Part shown: positions 55,907 through 64,000 of the stretch, in pieces
Layout of the letters: every line of letters begins with the position of its first letter
Numbering within the stretch: the stretch's first letter is position 1
Assembly (NCBI GenBank): GCA_001549895.1
Contig: AP014719.1
Coordinates: 1,612,001-1,676,000 of the forward strand
DNA from: Arthrobacter sp. Hiyo8
GTDB lineage: Bacteria; Actinomycetota; Actinomycetes; Actinomycetales; Micrococcaceae
Reading direction: 5' to 3'
DNA length: 64,000 bases
Program-made: the position numbers and the translations under genes
The notes under the pieces: model-generated
What the model saw: the letters and a program-made list of their open reading frames with translations, nothing else
Databases searched by the model: none
Told to the model about the DNA's origin: nothing

Positions 55907-57054
55907 CCGAACAATCCCCCTCAAGGCTTCCGTCACCCGCGTGGCGGCTTCGGTGGCCCCACCACCAACACGCATCTGGACATCGCCGAGGTCACCAAGA
56001 ACTTCGGCTCCCAGGCTGTGCTGAAGGGCGTGAACCTCTCCGTGGCCAAGGGTGGGACCACCGCTATCGTCGGTCCATCCGGATCCGGCAAGACCACCCT
56101 GCTGCGCTTGATCGCCGGCTTTGAACACCCGGACACCGGCTCCATCAGCCTCAACGGAAACAAGGTGGCCGGGGACGGGATCTGGGTACCGGCCCACAAG
56201 CGGCATGTTGGCTATGTGGCCCAGGACGGCGCGCTCTTCCCGCACCTTACGGTGGGGCAGAACATCGCGTTCGGACTGGACAAATCAGCGCTCGACGGCG
56301 GCCGCCGCGCCGTGAAAGCCCGTGTCCAGGAACTGCTCGACATGGTTTCCCTCGATGCGGACATGGCAAAGAGGCGCCCCCACCAGCTTTCGGGAGGCCA
56401 GCAGCAACGGGTGGCGCTTGCCCGCGCACTGGCCCGCGAACCGCAGCTCATGCTGCTCGACGAGCCGTTCTCAGCGCTCGACGCCGGCCTCCGCGTGGCC
56501 ACGCGGCGCGCCGTGGCGAAGGTGCTGAACGAAGCCGGAGTCACCACCATCCTGGTGACGCACGATCAAGCCGAGGCCCTGTCCTTCGCGGATCAGGTGG
56601 CGATCATGCGCGGCGGGAAACTGGCGCAGATCGGCAACCCGTTCGTTGTGTACACCCGTCCCGCGGACCGGGCAACGGCCGAATTCCTCGGCGACGCAGT
56701 CATCCTGGACGCGTGGATGGAAGGCTCCCTGGCCACGTGTTCGCTGGGCGGCATACCCGTACGCCGTCCCCCGGCACAGGGCCTCGTGCAGTTGATGCTC
56801 CGCCCCGAACAGATCCGGATTGCTCCCGACGGTCCCATCCGCGGAGTCGTGGTCGACACTGACTACTTCGGCCCGAGACAACCGTGCGGATCAAGCTCGC
56901 CCCGCGCGTTGCCGCCGCCGGCGCATCCTTGGCCTACCCGGGAGGTGGCGAAATCATCACCATCCGGCACTGGAACGCTTCCATCACCAAGCCCGGCACG
57001 GAACTGTGCCTCCGCGTGGTGGGCGAAGGCGTGGCGTTCCCTGTGGAGGATTAG
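55903..57054 (+). CDS. Ferric iron ABC transporter ATPase, three frame breaks
   Basis: About 384 aa. Walker A VGPSGSGKTTLLRLIAG, Q-loop VGYVAQDGALFPHLTVGQNI, signature LSGGQQQRVALARALA, Walker B LMLLDEPFSALDA and the H-switch LVTHDQAEAL. The C-terminal TOBE-like domain (LMLRPEQIRIAPDGPIRGVV) continues after a break near 56873. Two breaks near 55920 and 55958 affect the N-terminus before THLDIAEVTKNFG. Last gene of the iron importer operon. Confidence 0.93.
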
Positions 57055-57151
57055 GGCGACGGCCGGCGCAGTGCCGGACCGTTGCGCTCCGCATTGCGGG
57101 CGTGCTAGCGTTGCGGCGATCGTGATCTATCAGCAGCAGGAGGTGAGTCCC

Positions 57152-57211
57152 ATGAACGCAGTATCCGCAATGGGTGCTCCCCTGCAGTCCACGATCGCGC
57201 GACTGAACTAG
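57152..57211 (+). CDS. Possible 19-aa leader or remnant peptide
   Basis: MNAVSAMGAPLQSTIARLN then TAG, with a strong CAGGAGG 8 nt before the ATG. It lies between the iron ATPase and the patatin gene, whose own start context (CTCCCATGAACACAAC) resembles this one (GTCCCATGAACGCAG), suggesting a small duplication. Translation is plausible from the ribosome-binding site; function is unknown. Confidence 0.4.
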   Translation: MNAVSAMGAPLQSTIARLN

Positions 57212-57257
57212 TCGCCACCGGGAGCGCCAAACAGGCAATTCGCGAAAGGCGACTCCC

Positions 57258-58170
57258 ATGAACACAACACCTTCTTTTCCTTTGCACTCCCGCGATCGGG
57301 CGCTGGTCCTCGGTGGCGGCGGATCGACAGGCAATGCCTGGCTGATCGGCGTCATCGCCGGCCTCTTCGATGCCGGGCTGGATGTGACCGACGCCGATCT
57401 GACCATCGGCACCTCGGCCGGATCAACGGCCGCGGCCCAGATTGCCGGCGCGACACCAACTCAACTGTTCGCCAACATCCTTGACGCCGTCCCCCCGCAA
57501 CGGCCCGCTCCGGTAGGGTCCGGGCCGGGACGCGCGCCGGCCAGGCCAGTGGTGAACCACCTCGAGCGGATCAACAAGATCATCGCCGATGCCCAGGATG
57601 TGGCTGACATGCGCCGGCGACTCGGCGCAGCAGCGCTCGACATGGATGCGGCGTCGGATGGCGCCTGGTCAACGCAATGGCGCACCACTGTCGCCACCCG
57701 GCTACCCAGCCAGCACTGGCCTGAACGGACAGTGCTCATCACGGCGGTCGATGCCCGTAACGGTGAACCGGTCGCGTTCGACCGCCATAGCGGCGTCGAC
57801 TTGGTGGATGCAATCGCCGCCAGCTGTTCCAGCGGCTTGCCTTACAGGATCGGAGACAAGCGGTACCTCGACGGCGGCTATCGATCCAACGCCGAGAATG
57901 CCGATCTGGCAGCCGGATACGGACGGGTCCTGGTGCTCTCACCCTTCGGTGGCAGATCATTGCAACCGCTGGAGTGGGCACGCATCTCGCGACGCAGGTC
58001 GACGAACTCCGCGCAGGCGGCAGCAGAGTCGAGACGATCTTCCCGGACAGCAACTCGGAGCACATGTTCGGCGCCAATGCCATGGATCTGTCGCTGCGTC
58101 CGCCCGCGGCCCAGGCGGTTACGAGCAAGGCAGAGCCCTTGCCGGGCAAATCACCGAGTTCTGGAGCTGA
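57258..58170 (+). CDS. Patatin-like phospholipase, frame breaks
   Basis: Lipid acyl hydrolase of the patatin family, about 305 aa. Oxyanion-hole motif LVLGGGGSTGNAW, nucleophile Ser in GTSAGST, and the catalytic Asp in YLDGGYRSNAENAD. No signal peptide, so cytoplasmic or delivered by another route. Breaks near 57975 (PLEWA to GTHLATQVDELR) and 58105 (SLRPP to ARAAYEQGRALA). It ends GQITEFWS. A GC hairpin terminator follows. Confidence 0.9.
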
Positions 58171-58229
58171 GCCGCCCGGGAGTTGCTGACCCGGGCGGCG
58201 TGACCACAACGGTCCATGCCTAGGAGGCC

Positions 58230-58258
58230 GACCGAGGCGGTCAACCGCCGCCTCGGTC
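58230..58258 (+). terminator. Terminator after the patatin gene
   Basis: GACCGAGGCGG, loop TCAACCG, CCGCCTCGGTC: a perfect 11-bp GC stem 60 nt past the patatin stop. No long T run follows (ATCTTCG), as is common here. It marks the left edge of the AT-rich island. Confidence 0.8.
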
Positions 58259-58551
58259 ATCTTCGCGGCTCAGCCCCGGCTACCTCATCGATCATAAGAG
58301 TCGCATTAATGTCAAGAGTTTTTGCTCCTATTGAGTGACGTATACCTGAAATTGAGTGGTCGAAATTCATAAATTGAGTAGCGACGGACGGTGGATTGAG
58401 TATTGAGACATGCGAGAGGAATGCAATCCGTGATTCCCATTTTGGAATTTGAAAATAATTCCCTCGACCTGTTTCATAAAACTCTTGCCCTCATTTGCCT
58501 CATATGCATAATTTGATCGTGAAGCGCCTGTCTCTCTCTGAAAGGTGATCC
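58259..58551. other. AT-rich region upstream of the secreted-protein gene
   Basis: No gene is supported here. The stretch is strikingly AT-rich against the rest of the window, with runs such as GGAATTTGAAAATAATTCCC (about 58444-58463) forming a hairpin, and a repeated TTGAGTGG / TTGAGTAG / TTGAGTATTGAG motif at 58330-58400. It ends in a ribosome-binding site GAAAGG before ATG 58552. The composition suggests acquired DNA. Confidence 0.75.
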
Positions 58552-59433
58552 ATGTCAAACAGATCTAAGCTAGGTTCAATCGGAAGTCTTCTACTTGTCG
58601 CGCTTGTCGCCAGTGGGGTCGTGGTGTCGAGCGCGGGGGTTGCACAGGCATCGCCAGTTTCTTTAGGTGAAGGGGTTCATTCGCCAAGCAAAGTCAGTAC
58701 TGTTGCGGTCCCCGGAACGAACATCGTTGTTTCTGGCGCCGGCGCTTGGTCCGCAAGCATCACTCTTCCGGGCACGGCTTCATCCGAAGCTCTCGCAAAA
58801 CCGGGCAAGATCCCGGACGGCCTTTTCGCCGGGCAAGGTGAGCCGGTTCTGAGCACCAAACTCAACAGTGCCGTGATTAGTAGTTATGCCACAGGCAAGG
58901 GAACTCAGACACTGATCAACATTGCTTCAAACACTGCGGATCGAGAATATCGGTTTCCCTTGTCGCTCCCCGCAGGATCAAAAGCAGCCATAGACACTGA
59001 TGGTTCCGTTGTTGTTCGCACCGCTGAGGGTGCGATTGCTGGGGGTTACAGGGCTCCATGGGCTTACGATGCGCTCGGCAGGGCTGTTCCGACGCGGTTC
59101 TCCCTCGACGGAGAGGGTCTCGTGCAGTCGATCGATTTTGATCAGAACACAGCCTTTCCGGTAACCGCTGATCCGAGCGACTTTTGGGGCTGGGCCAAGT
59201 GTATAGCGACCGTTACGGCAGAGGTTGCTGCTAACGCTCTGGTCGCCGGTAAAGTCGCTAAACTAGTTGCAAGGTTTGGAAGTATTCAGAGGACCTTCGA
59301 AATTCTCTTCCGCGCCTGGAACGCGGCATCCGGGTTGGAGAAGAAGTGGCAAGCTGTCGTTGCCGCCGGCGGTGGTCTTGCTGGAGAGGTTCTAGGCATC
59401 GCCTCGATCAAGGAAGCGTGTTTTGACTCCTAA
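58552..59433 (+). CDS. Secreted protein with a C-terminal hydrophobic Cys-flanked domain
   Basis: 293 aa, intact, unlike most neighbours, and with codon use poorer in G/C. Sec signal peptide residues 1-34 (LLLVALVASGVVVSSAGVAQ, cleavage about AQA-S). The middle (residues 60-215) is beta-rich and Gly/Ser-rich with EYRFPLSLPAGSKAAIDTD. After FPVTADPSDFWGW the last ~85 residues form an Ala/Gly/Val-rich helical domain bounded by one Cys near its start (AKCIATV) and one at the end (KEACFDS), probably disulfide-linked outside the cell. I recognise the layout in other actinobacterial secreted hypotheticals; a bacteriocin- or toxin-like role is inference only. Confidence 0.7.
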   Translation: MSNRSKLGSIGSLLLVALVASGVVVSSAGVAQASPVSLGEGVHSPSKVSTVAVPGTNIVVSGAGAWSASITLPGTASSEALAKPGKIPDGLFAGQGEPVLSTKLNSAVISSYATGKGTQTLINIASNTADREYRFPLSLPAGSKAAIDTDGSVVVRTAEGAIAGGYRAPWAYDALGRAVPTRFSLDGEGLVQSIDFDQNTAFPVTADPSDFWGWAKCIATVTAEVAANALVAGKVAKLVARFGSIQRTFEILFRAWNAASGLEKKWQAVVAAGGGLAGEVLGIASIKEACFDS

Positions 59434-59602
59434 AGGTGCTCGCGACATTCCTATTTCCCTGCTTCTATTTGCATTGGTAGCGGTTCTGCTATTCATAACG
59501 GCCGCCGGATATATGCAGCTCTGGTGGTCAATACTTGCTGGCATCGCGCTTGTTGGAACCGGCATCGGAGCTTTCGCTGATTTCCAGCGTCGCAAGAACT
59601 AG
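59423..59602 (+). CDS. 59-aa two-helix membrane protein overlapping the secreted-protein gene
   Basis: TTG start at 59423 with AAGGAAG 7 nt upstream, overlapping the previous stop by 11 nt. MTPKGARDIPIS, helix 1 about residues 9-27 (LLFALVAVLLFITAAGYM), helix 2 about 30-50 (LWWSILAGIALVGTGIGAF), and a basic end DFQRRKN. The overlap and the good ribosome-binding site support coupled expression with the secreted protein. Its size and topology are those of many bacteriocin immunity proteins, but no motif proves that. Confidence 0.6.
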   Translation: MTPKGARDIPISLLLFALVAVLLFITAAGYMQLWWSILAGIALVGTGIGAFADFQRRKN

Positions 59603-59666
59603 CTTTCAAGGTTTCAGATTAGAACTCCCGAGGTTACCGACTCCGGGACAGGCATAGCCTTATGGC

Positions 59667-60237
59667 ATGACCGCAAGCTACAGATACGACGTGGAGATCC
59701 TGCATCTTCTTGTGTCATCGGGCCATGCCTACTTCGGCCGGGCACGCGATGGTGCCGCCGAGGTGCCCACCACGGATGCCGAGCAGGTCGACGTCGTAAG
59801 CGGCAAGGGCATCGTCGGTGACCGGTTTTTCGGCAAGGCCGCGCACATGGATGCCGCAGTGACGCTGATAGCCATCGAGTCGCTCGAGGCGATGGCCACC
59901 GAGCTGGGGGTCGCGCCTTTTGACCCGCTCCTCACGCGCCGCAATGTGGTCCTCAGGGGAGCCCACCTGGCTCCCCTGCTGGGCGAAGAATTTGCCTTGG
60001 AATCGCGGGGCGGCGTTGTCCGGTTCCGCGGCGGACGTCCGCCCACCCTGCTCGTGGATGGACCAAGTCCTGGCTCCGGGCGCGCACGCAGCCATGCGCG
60101 GGCGCGGGGGCGTGCGCTGCCAACCGCTTTCGGATGGCATCCTGCATCGTGGCACAGCTGTGCTAATTAGTCCCGTACCGCTTGTTCCTGACAAGGCCGG
60201 CGAGGCCACGTTCCTCCGGGCTTCGCGGCTTCCGTAG
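59667..60237 (+). CDS. MOSC-domain protein, one frame break
   Basis: About 190 aa, MOSC domain of the molybdenum-cofactor sulfurase family: VVSGKGIVGDRFFGKAAHMD, LLTRRNVVLRGAHLAPLLGE, and after a break near 60045 the motif PCSWMDQVLAPGAHAAMRGR with the conserved Cys. These proteins are linked to sulfur or molybdenum-cofactor chemistry; the exact substrate is unknown. Intact apart from the break. Confidence 0.85.
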
Positions 60238-60245
60238 GTCCATTC

Positions 60246-61518
60246 TTATGACTGCCGTGGTTCCGTTTCGGATGCAGCGATCGAGGCGTTGGCTTGGTCG
60301 GCCAAAGAGCCCTGCCGACGACTCGCCAGGAGGAACGGCACCGCGATCAGTTCGATAACGCCGCTGATCGCGAGCGAGGCGGAGTAGCCGTAAACATCGG
60401 CGGCCCGGCCGAGCAGCGGCTGCACCACCACTCCACCGCTTGATCCCATCAGCGAGTCGAAGCTCAGCACTGTTGCCCGCTGCTTCGACGGGATCATGTC
60501 GTTCACGTAGGCCTGCCGTACCGGTGTGGCCGCCGAGTCGACCATGGCCCAGAACGTCAACAGCGCCAAGGCCACCCAGAAGACATTCGTGAACCCGAGC
60601 ACCACCAGAATCGATGCGCTCACCACTCCACTCAGAATCAACACCGTAGTGCGTTTGCGAACGAGGCGCCGGATACGCGGTGCAAGCCATCCGCCCACCA
60701 CCTGCGCCCCGCCACGATTGCCGCTGCCAGCCCGGCCACCGAGTACGCGCGCGGGTCACCGAAGAGCTGAAGCAGGTACGGCTGCAGGGCATAGAACACA
60801 TAGATCCCGACGCCGGCACTGAACGGCGCTGCCAACATCACGTACCGCACGGGTGGATTTTTCAAACCGTTCTCGATCGAGGCGTCGAGGACAGCACGGG
60901 TCGCCTTGAGTGGATGGGCAGAGCGCTCGGGGGTGAAGCCGACGTCGTGCATCAGCAAGAAGGCCACCACGAACATGGCGAGGAGCACGCCCACGCGAAT
61001 CAGGAACGGGACTCCCAGGTTGGTGGCCTGCGCGATCACCCCGCCAGCCACTGAGCCCGCAAGCATGGCGGCACCCGACACCATCTGTCCCCGCCCGAGC
61101 ACCGTCTCCAAGCCACCCTCATATCCAGTGAAGCGCAACGCGTCGACGAGCCAGGCCTCCACTGCACCCGAGAAGAAGGTGAAGCCCAAGCCGAGCAACA
61201 CCGACACCACGGCCCACCACAAGAACGGGGCCGAAAGCTGCCAGAGCAGAAAGTAAAGGTAGGTGGATCCGGCCAGTGTCACCGTGCCAAGAAGGAACGA
61301 AACGCGGCGTCCCAACCATCGGCCACCACTCCAGTGGGCACTTCGAAGACGACCATCCCGGCAGTGAAGAAGGCGTTTGCCGCAAAGGCCTCAAGATTGC
61401 TGAGTCCGGCATCCAGTAGGAAGAGGGTATTGATCCCCCAAATGAACGAGGCCGCAAGGGTATTGCCGAGGGTCAAGGTGAGGTAGACACTTTGGATCTT
61501 TCGGGCGGCGGGGTTCAT
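60246..61518 (-). CDS. MFS transporter, frame breaks
   Basis: About 425 aa, 12 helices. ATG 61518 (MNPAARKIQSVYLTLTLGNT); the loop FEVPTGVVADGWDAAF is the MFS motif A region, though its RxGRR continuation (GRRVSFLLGTVTL) is in another frame, break near 61310. A further break near 60700 (AGLAAAIVAG to MVGGWLAPRIRRLV). The end is charged (NASIAASETEPRQS). Substrate unknown. Convergent with the MOSC gene. Confidence 0.8.
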
Positions 61519-61838
61519 TGGAACGACGGCCCCGCCTTGGCGAGGGGGAACCACGAGGCCATTCTCGTCCGCTTCGGATGCGCACGCCAGAGGCGGACGG
61601 GACGGGCTTGAGGGGAGCCCACCGCAAAGCACACCTCACGCCGGCGAAGCCGATCACAACGTCGCCCATCGGGTGATTATCGACGGCTGCGAGGTTGAGC
61701 CGGTAGCGGCGGAAGGAGACCCGGGAACCGGAATCCTTCCCGAGCAAATATGGAAAATTTCTGCTGATTTCCGGGATTTTTCGGTGGGCAGGTGTTCTTC
61801 GACCTAAGAATGTCAGTGGTCCCTGGGATGCTTTGGTT
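61519..61838. other. Intergenic region between MFS and HNH genes
   Basis: 320 bp between two divergent starts. The left two thirds are GC-rich with no reading frame that looks like a protein. The part at 61748-61800 is AT-rich (AATATGGAAAATTTCTGCTG) and is the likely promoter region. Nothing else recognised. Confidence 0.6.
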
Positions 61839-63308
61839 ATGGCCGGAATTCGGGAAACCCAGCTGATGGGGACGGGCGCGCCAGTCGGCGGCGCAGGTCC
61901 GGATGCTGCTGTCTCGTGGGCCGAAATAAGAGACCTGCTCGGTGCGGTGGCCTCGCTCCGGCCAGGCGCCGACGGCGCTGAACTGATTGACCAGCTGCGG
62001 GCACTGGAGGATTTCAAGTCCGCGGCCGCGGCTGCGCAGGCCGGATTGCCGTCTCCTTCGATGCGGCCCAGCGCAGCGCCGAGACGAACCTGGGCGTCCC
62101 GCCGACGAGCGCGGCCGCGGCGTCGCAGCCCAGATTGCCTTGGCCCGGCGGGAATCCCCGCCAAAGGACCCCGATTGCTGGGTTTGGCGAAGGCCCTCGT
62201 GACCGAGATGCCGCATACCCTGGCCGCGCTGGATTCGGGACAGCTGAACGAATGGCGCGCCACCCTGCTGGTGAAGGAAACAGCCTGCCTGTCCGCCGAA
62301 GACCGCTGCGCCGTGGACGAGGAGCTCGCCGCCGACACGGGAGTCTTCGACGGCGCCGGAGACAAGACCATCATCTCCGCCGCACGGGCCGCCGCCTACC
62401 GGCGGGACCCCCGCTCCGTCACCCAACGCGCCAGCCGTGCCGCGGCGGAGCGGCACGTGAGCCTTCGCCCGGCACCGGACACCATGACCTACCTGACCGC
62501 CCTGCTTCCCGTCGCCCAGGGCGTGGCCGTGCACGCGGCCTTGACCCGTCATGCAGACTCGCTGCGCTCCGGCGGGACGCGCGGTCCCGCGGGCAGATCA
62601 TGGCCGACGCCCTGGTCGAACGCACCACCGGCACCCCGGCGGGATCAGTGGGGTTGAGGTCCAGCTCGTCATGACCGACCGCACCCTCTTCCATCGCGAC
62701 AGCGAACCGGCGCGTCTCCCGGGCTACCGGATTGTCCCCGCTGCGTGGGCACGGGCAATGCTGGTTGGGAACGAGGGCCAGGCGGAACCCGGCCAGGCCG
62801 GTCCCGGCGGCCAGTCCGCGGACCGGGCCTTCAAGGTCTGGCTCCGGCGCCTCTACACAGCCCCGGAACCGGGGACCTCGTCGCCGCCGATTCGAGAGCC
62901 CGGCTCTTCCCGCCAGGCATGCGGCGCTTCATCCAAGCCCGCGACGAGAGCTGCCGGACCCCCTACTGCGACGCGCCCATCAGGCACTTCGACCACATCA
63001 TCCCCTGGCACGACGGCGGACCCACCAGCCTGGCCAACGGCGCGGGCCTGTGCGAAGCATGCAATTTCGCCAAAGAACTCCCCGGCTGGACAGCACAAAC
63101 CGGGTCGGCAAAACCCGGCATCGGGACACAGCATGTCCTCGAAATCCGCACCCCCACCGGTCATAGCTACCGATCAACAGCACCGCCGCTGCCAGGAACC
63201 GGGCTATCCATGACCACGGCGCCAGATTCCAGAAGCCACCGACGCAAGCTCCGACACCATGCAAAGGCGCTTAAATACGCCCAACCCACCAAACTGCGGG
63301 CCGCCTAA
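61839..63308 (+). CDS. DUF222/13E12-family HNH endonuclease, frame breaks
   Basis: About 490 aa. N-terminal DUF222 helical region ([20 protein letters not shown], then [19 protein letters not shown] and [20 protein letters not shown]) and a C-terminal HNH domain: [20 protein letters not shown], then [14 protein letters not shown], with zinc-type cysteines and the catalytic His. Breaks near 62042, 62098, 62592-62650 and 62885, most restored with one base in a run. This family occurs in many scattered copies in actinomycetes and is often linked to mobile DNA. Confidence 0.88.
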
Positions 63309-63314
63309 GTAAGC

Positions 63315-64000
63315 TATGCCGAGCCGGACGACGTGTCTTTCGGGCCGGTGTCTTTCGGGCCGGTGTCTTTCGGAACCGCGTCTTTCGGCGCCGCATCTTT
63401 GGGCCCGCATCTTTCGCAGCAAGCGGCAGGGTGATCCTCATGACCGTTCCCCGCGGCCCGCTGCGCTCAACCTCCACAGTGCCGCGGCCCGGTGATGATT
63501 TCACGGACCAGCGCCAAGCCGATTCCGAAGCTGCGCTGGCCTGGTGCGCCCTCCGGACTGTGTGTCCTCACGAAGCGGTCAAAGATCCGGGTCTGGTCCA
63601 CGCCTTTGATCCCAGCCCCGGAATCCGAAACCGTGACCACTGCGCGGTTGCCGAGCACCGCCGTCGTGATCCCCACCTGGCCGCCAGCTGGGGTGTGTGC
63701 CAGCGCGTTGTCGGCCAGCGCGAGGAGGGCACGTCGGAAGCCATTGCTGTCAATGAGCGCGAAGGGGCGGTCCTTTTCCGTCAGGGTGACGCGGACGTTC
63801 TTCTCTCCCGCGAGCTGTTGCAAGCTCTCGACAACGGCACCCGCCACCTTGGCGAGATCGCTCGGCTCTGCGGCTGCGTCCGGAGGCGAGCCGGTGGCTG
63901 CGACAAGCAATTCGTTGACGATGCCGGTGAGGGTAGCTGTGTCATTTCGGATGCGGGCGAGCGCTTCCCCGTTTTTGAGTCCGCGGCGGCATCGCGCTGG
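63315..64000 (-). CDS. Sensor histidine kinase, C-terminal part (runs off right edge)
   Basis: The HATPase domain and the end of the kinase helices are visible: ALARIRNDTATLTGIVNELL, N box ADNALAHTP, G1 SDSGAGI, F box RIFDRFVR and G2 FGIGLALVREIITG. Breaks near 63500 and 63415 and at the right edge. When the last is restored the protein ends in five copies of a PKD(A/T)x-type repeat (AKDAGPKDAAPKDAVPKDTG, repeated once more) then PKDTSSGSA. The N-terminus and any partner regulator lie outside the window. Confidence 0.8.

Noticed and set aside
63330..63420. Non-coding minisatellite
   Set aside because: The 15-bp periodicity is in frame with the kinase end and encodes a regular Pro-Lys-Asp repeat.

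Overview
The window is high-GC, densely coded DNA from an actinomycete, most likely Micrococcaceae (Arthrobacter in the broad sense). This rests on family-level evidence: a DtxR/IdeR iron repressor, the actinobacterial neighbourhood serC - DUF3027 - cold-shock - Helicase_C_3 - XPB, a WXG100 protein, DUF3263, a c-di-AMP riboswitch on an M23 peptidase, tandem CIRCE sites on groEL, a DUF222 HNH protein and actinobacterial-type flagellar genes. No rRNA, tRNA, CRISPR array, IS element or replication origin was seen.

Sequence quality decides how the window must be read. Roughly 70 genes' worth of sequence contains some 70 one-base frame breaks. Nearly all sit in runs of G or C and are repaired by adding one base (for example the Walker A motif of XPB near 8963). 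I therefore annotate interrupted genes as single CDSs spanning the whole reading and give the break positions. These are probably base-calling or assembly errors, not decay.

Layout. 1-10.2 kb: M23 peptidase with c-di-AMP riboswitch, DtxR, serC, an MFS exporter, DUF3027, a cold-shock protein with a tail, Helicase_C_3 protein and XPB helicase. 10.3-20.7 kb: lysG/lysE pair, a two-component system, WXG100, RNase H fusion, a 32-bp tandem repeat, groEL with two CIRCE sites, a lipoprotein, CspA, a LytR_C protein and DUF3263. 20.8-25.2 kb: ung, a siderophore-interacting reductase, a ThrE-type exporter and a FemAB-type transferase. 25.3-33.5 kb: one-carbon block on the minus strand, gcvP-gcvT-gcvH-glyA-sdaA, headed by a tandem glycine riboswitch and carrying three copies of a structured hairpin element between genes. 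33.6-35.9 kb: TetR and a divergent DHA2 exporter around a clear operator.

35.9-52.2 kb is a flagellar locus: sigma-28-like factor, flgN, and a tight minus-strand operon fliM-N-O-P-Q-R-flhB-flhA-flhF-like-csrA, then motB-motA-flbD. The two flagellar parts are separated by unrelated genes (two GAF-ANTAR regulators, VOC protein, modA, a molybdate-type regulator, AraC). Filament, hook and basal-body genes are not here. 52.2-57.1 kb is an iron block: an UPF0014 permease, and a ferric ABC importer with a near-consensus DtxR box. 57.2-64 kb is accessory: patatin, an AT-rich island with a secreted protein overlapping a 59-aa two-helix membrane protein, MOSC, MFS, DUF222-HNH and the end of a sensor kinase.

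The most interesting signals are the covarying hairpin family in the serine/glycine locus, a 66-bp palindromic element found once between genes and once in frame inside the flhF-like gene, and the secreted-protein/small-membrane-protein pair in the AT-rich island.
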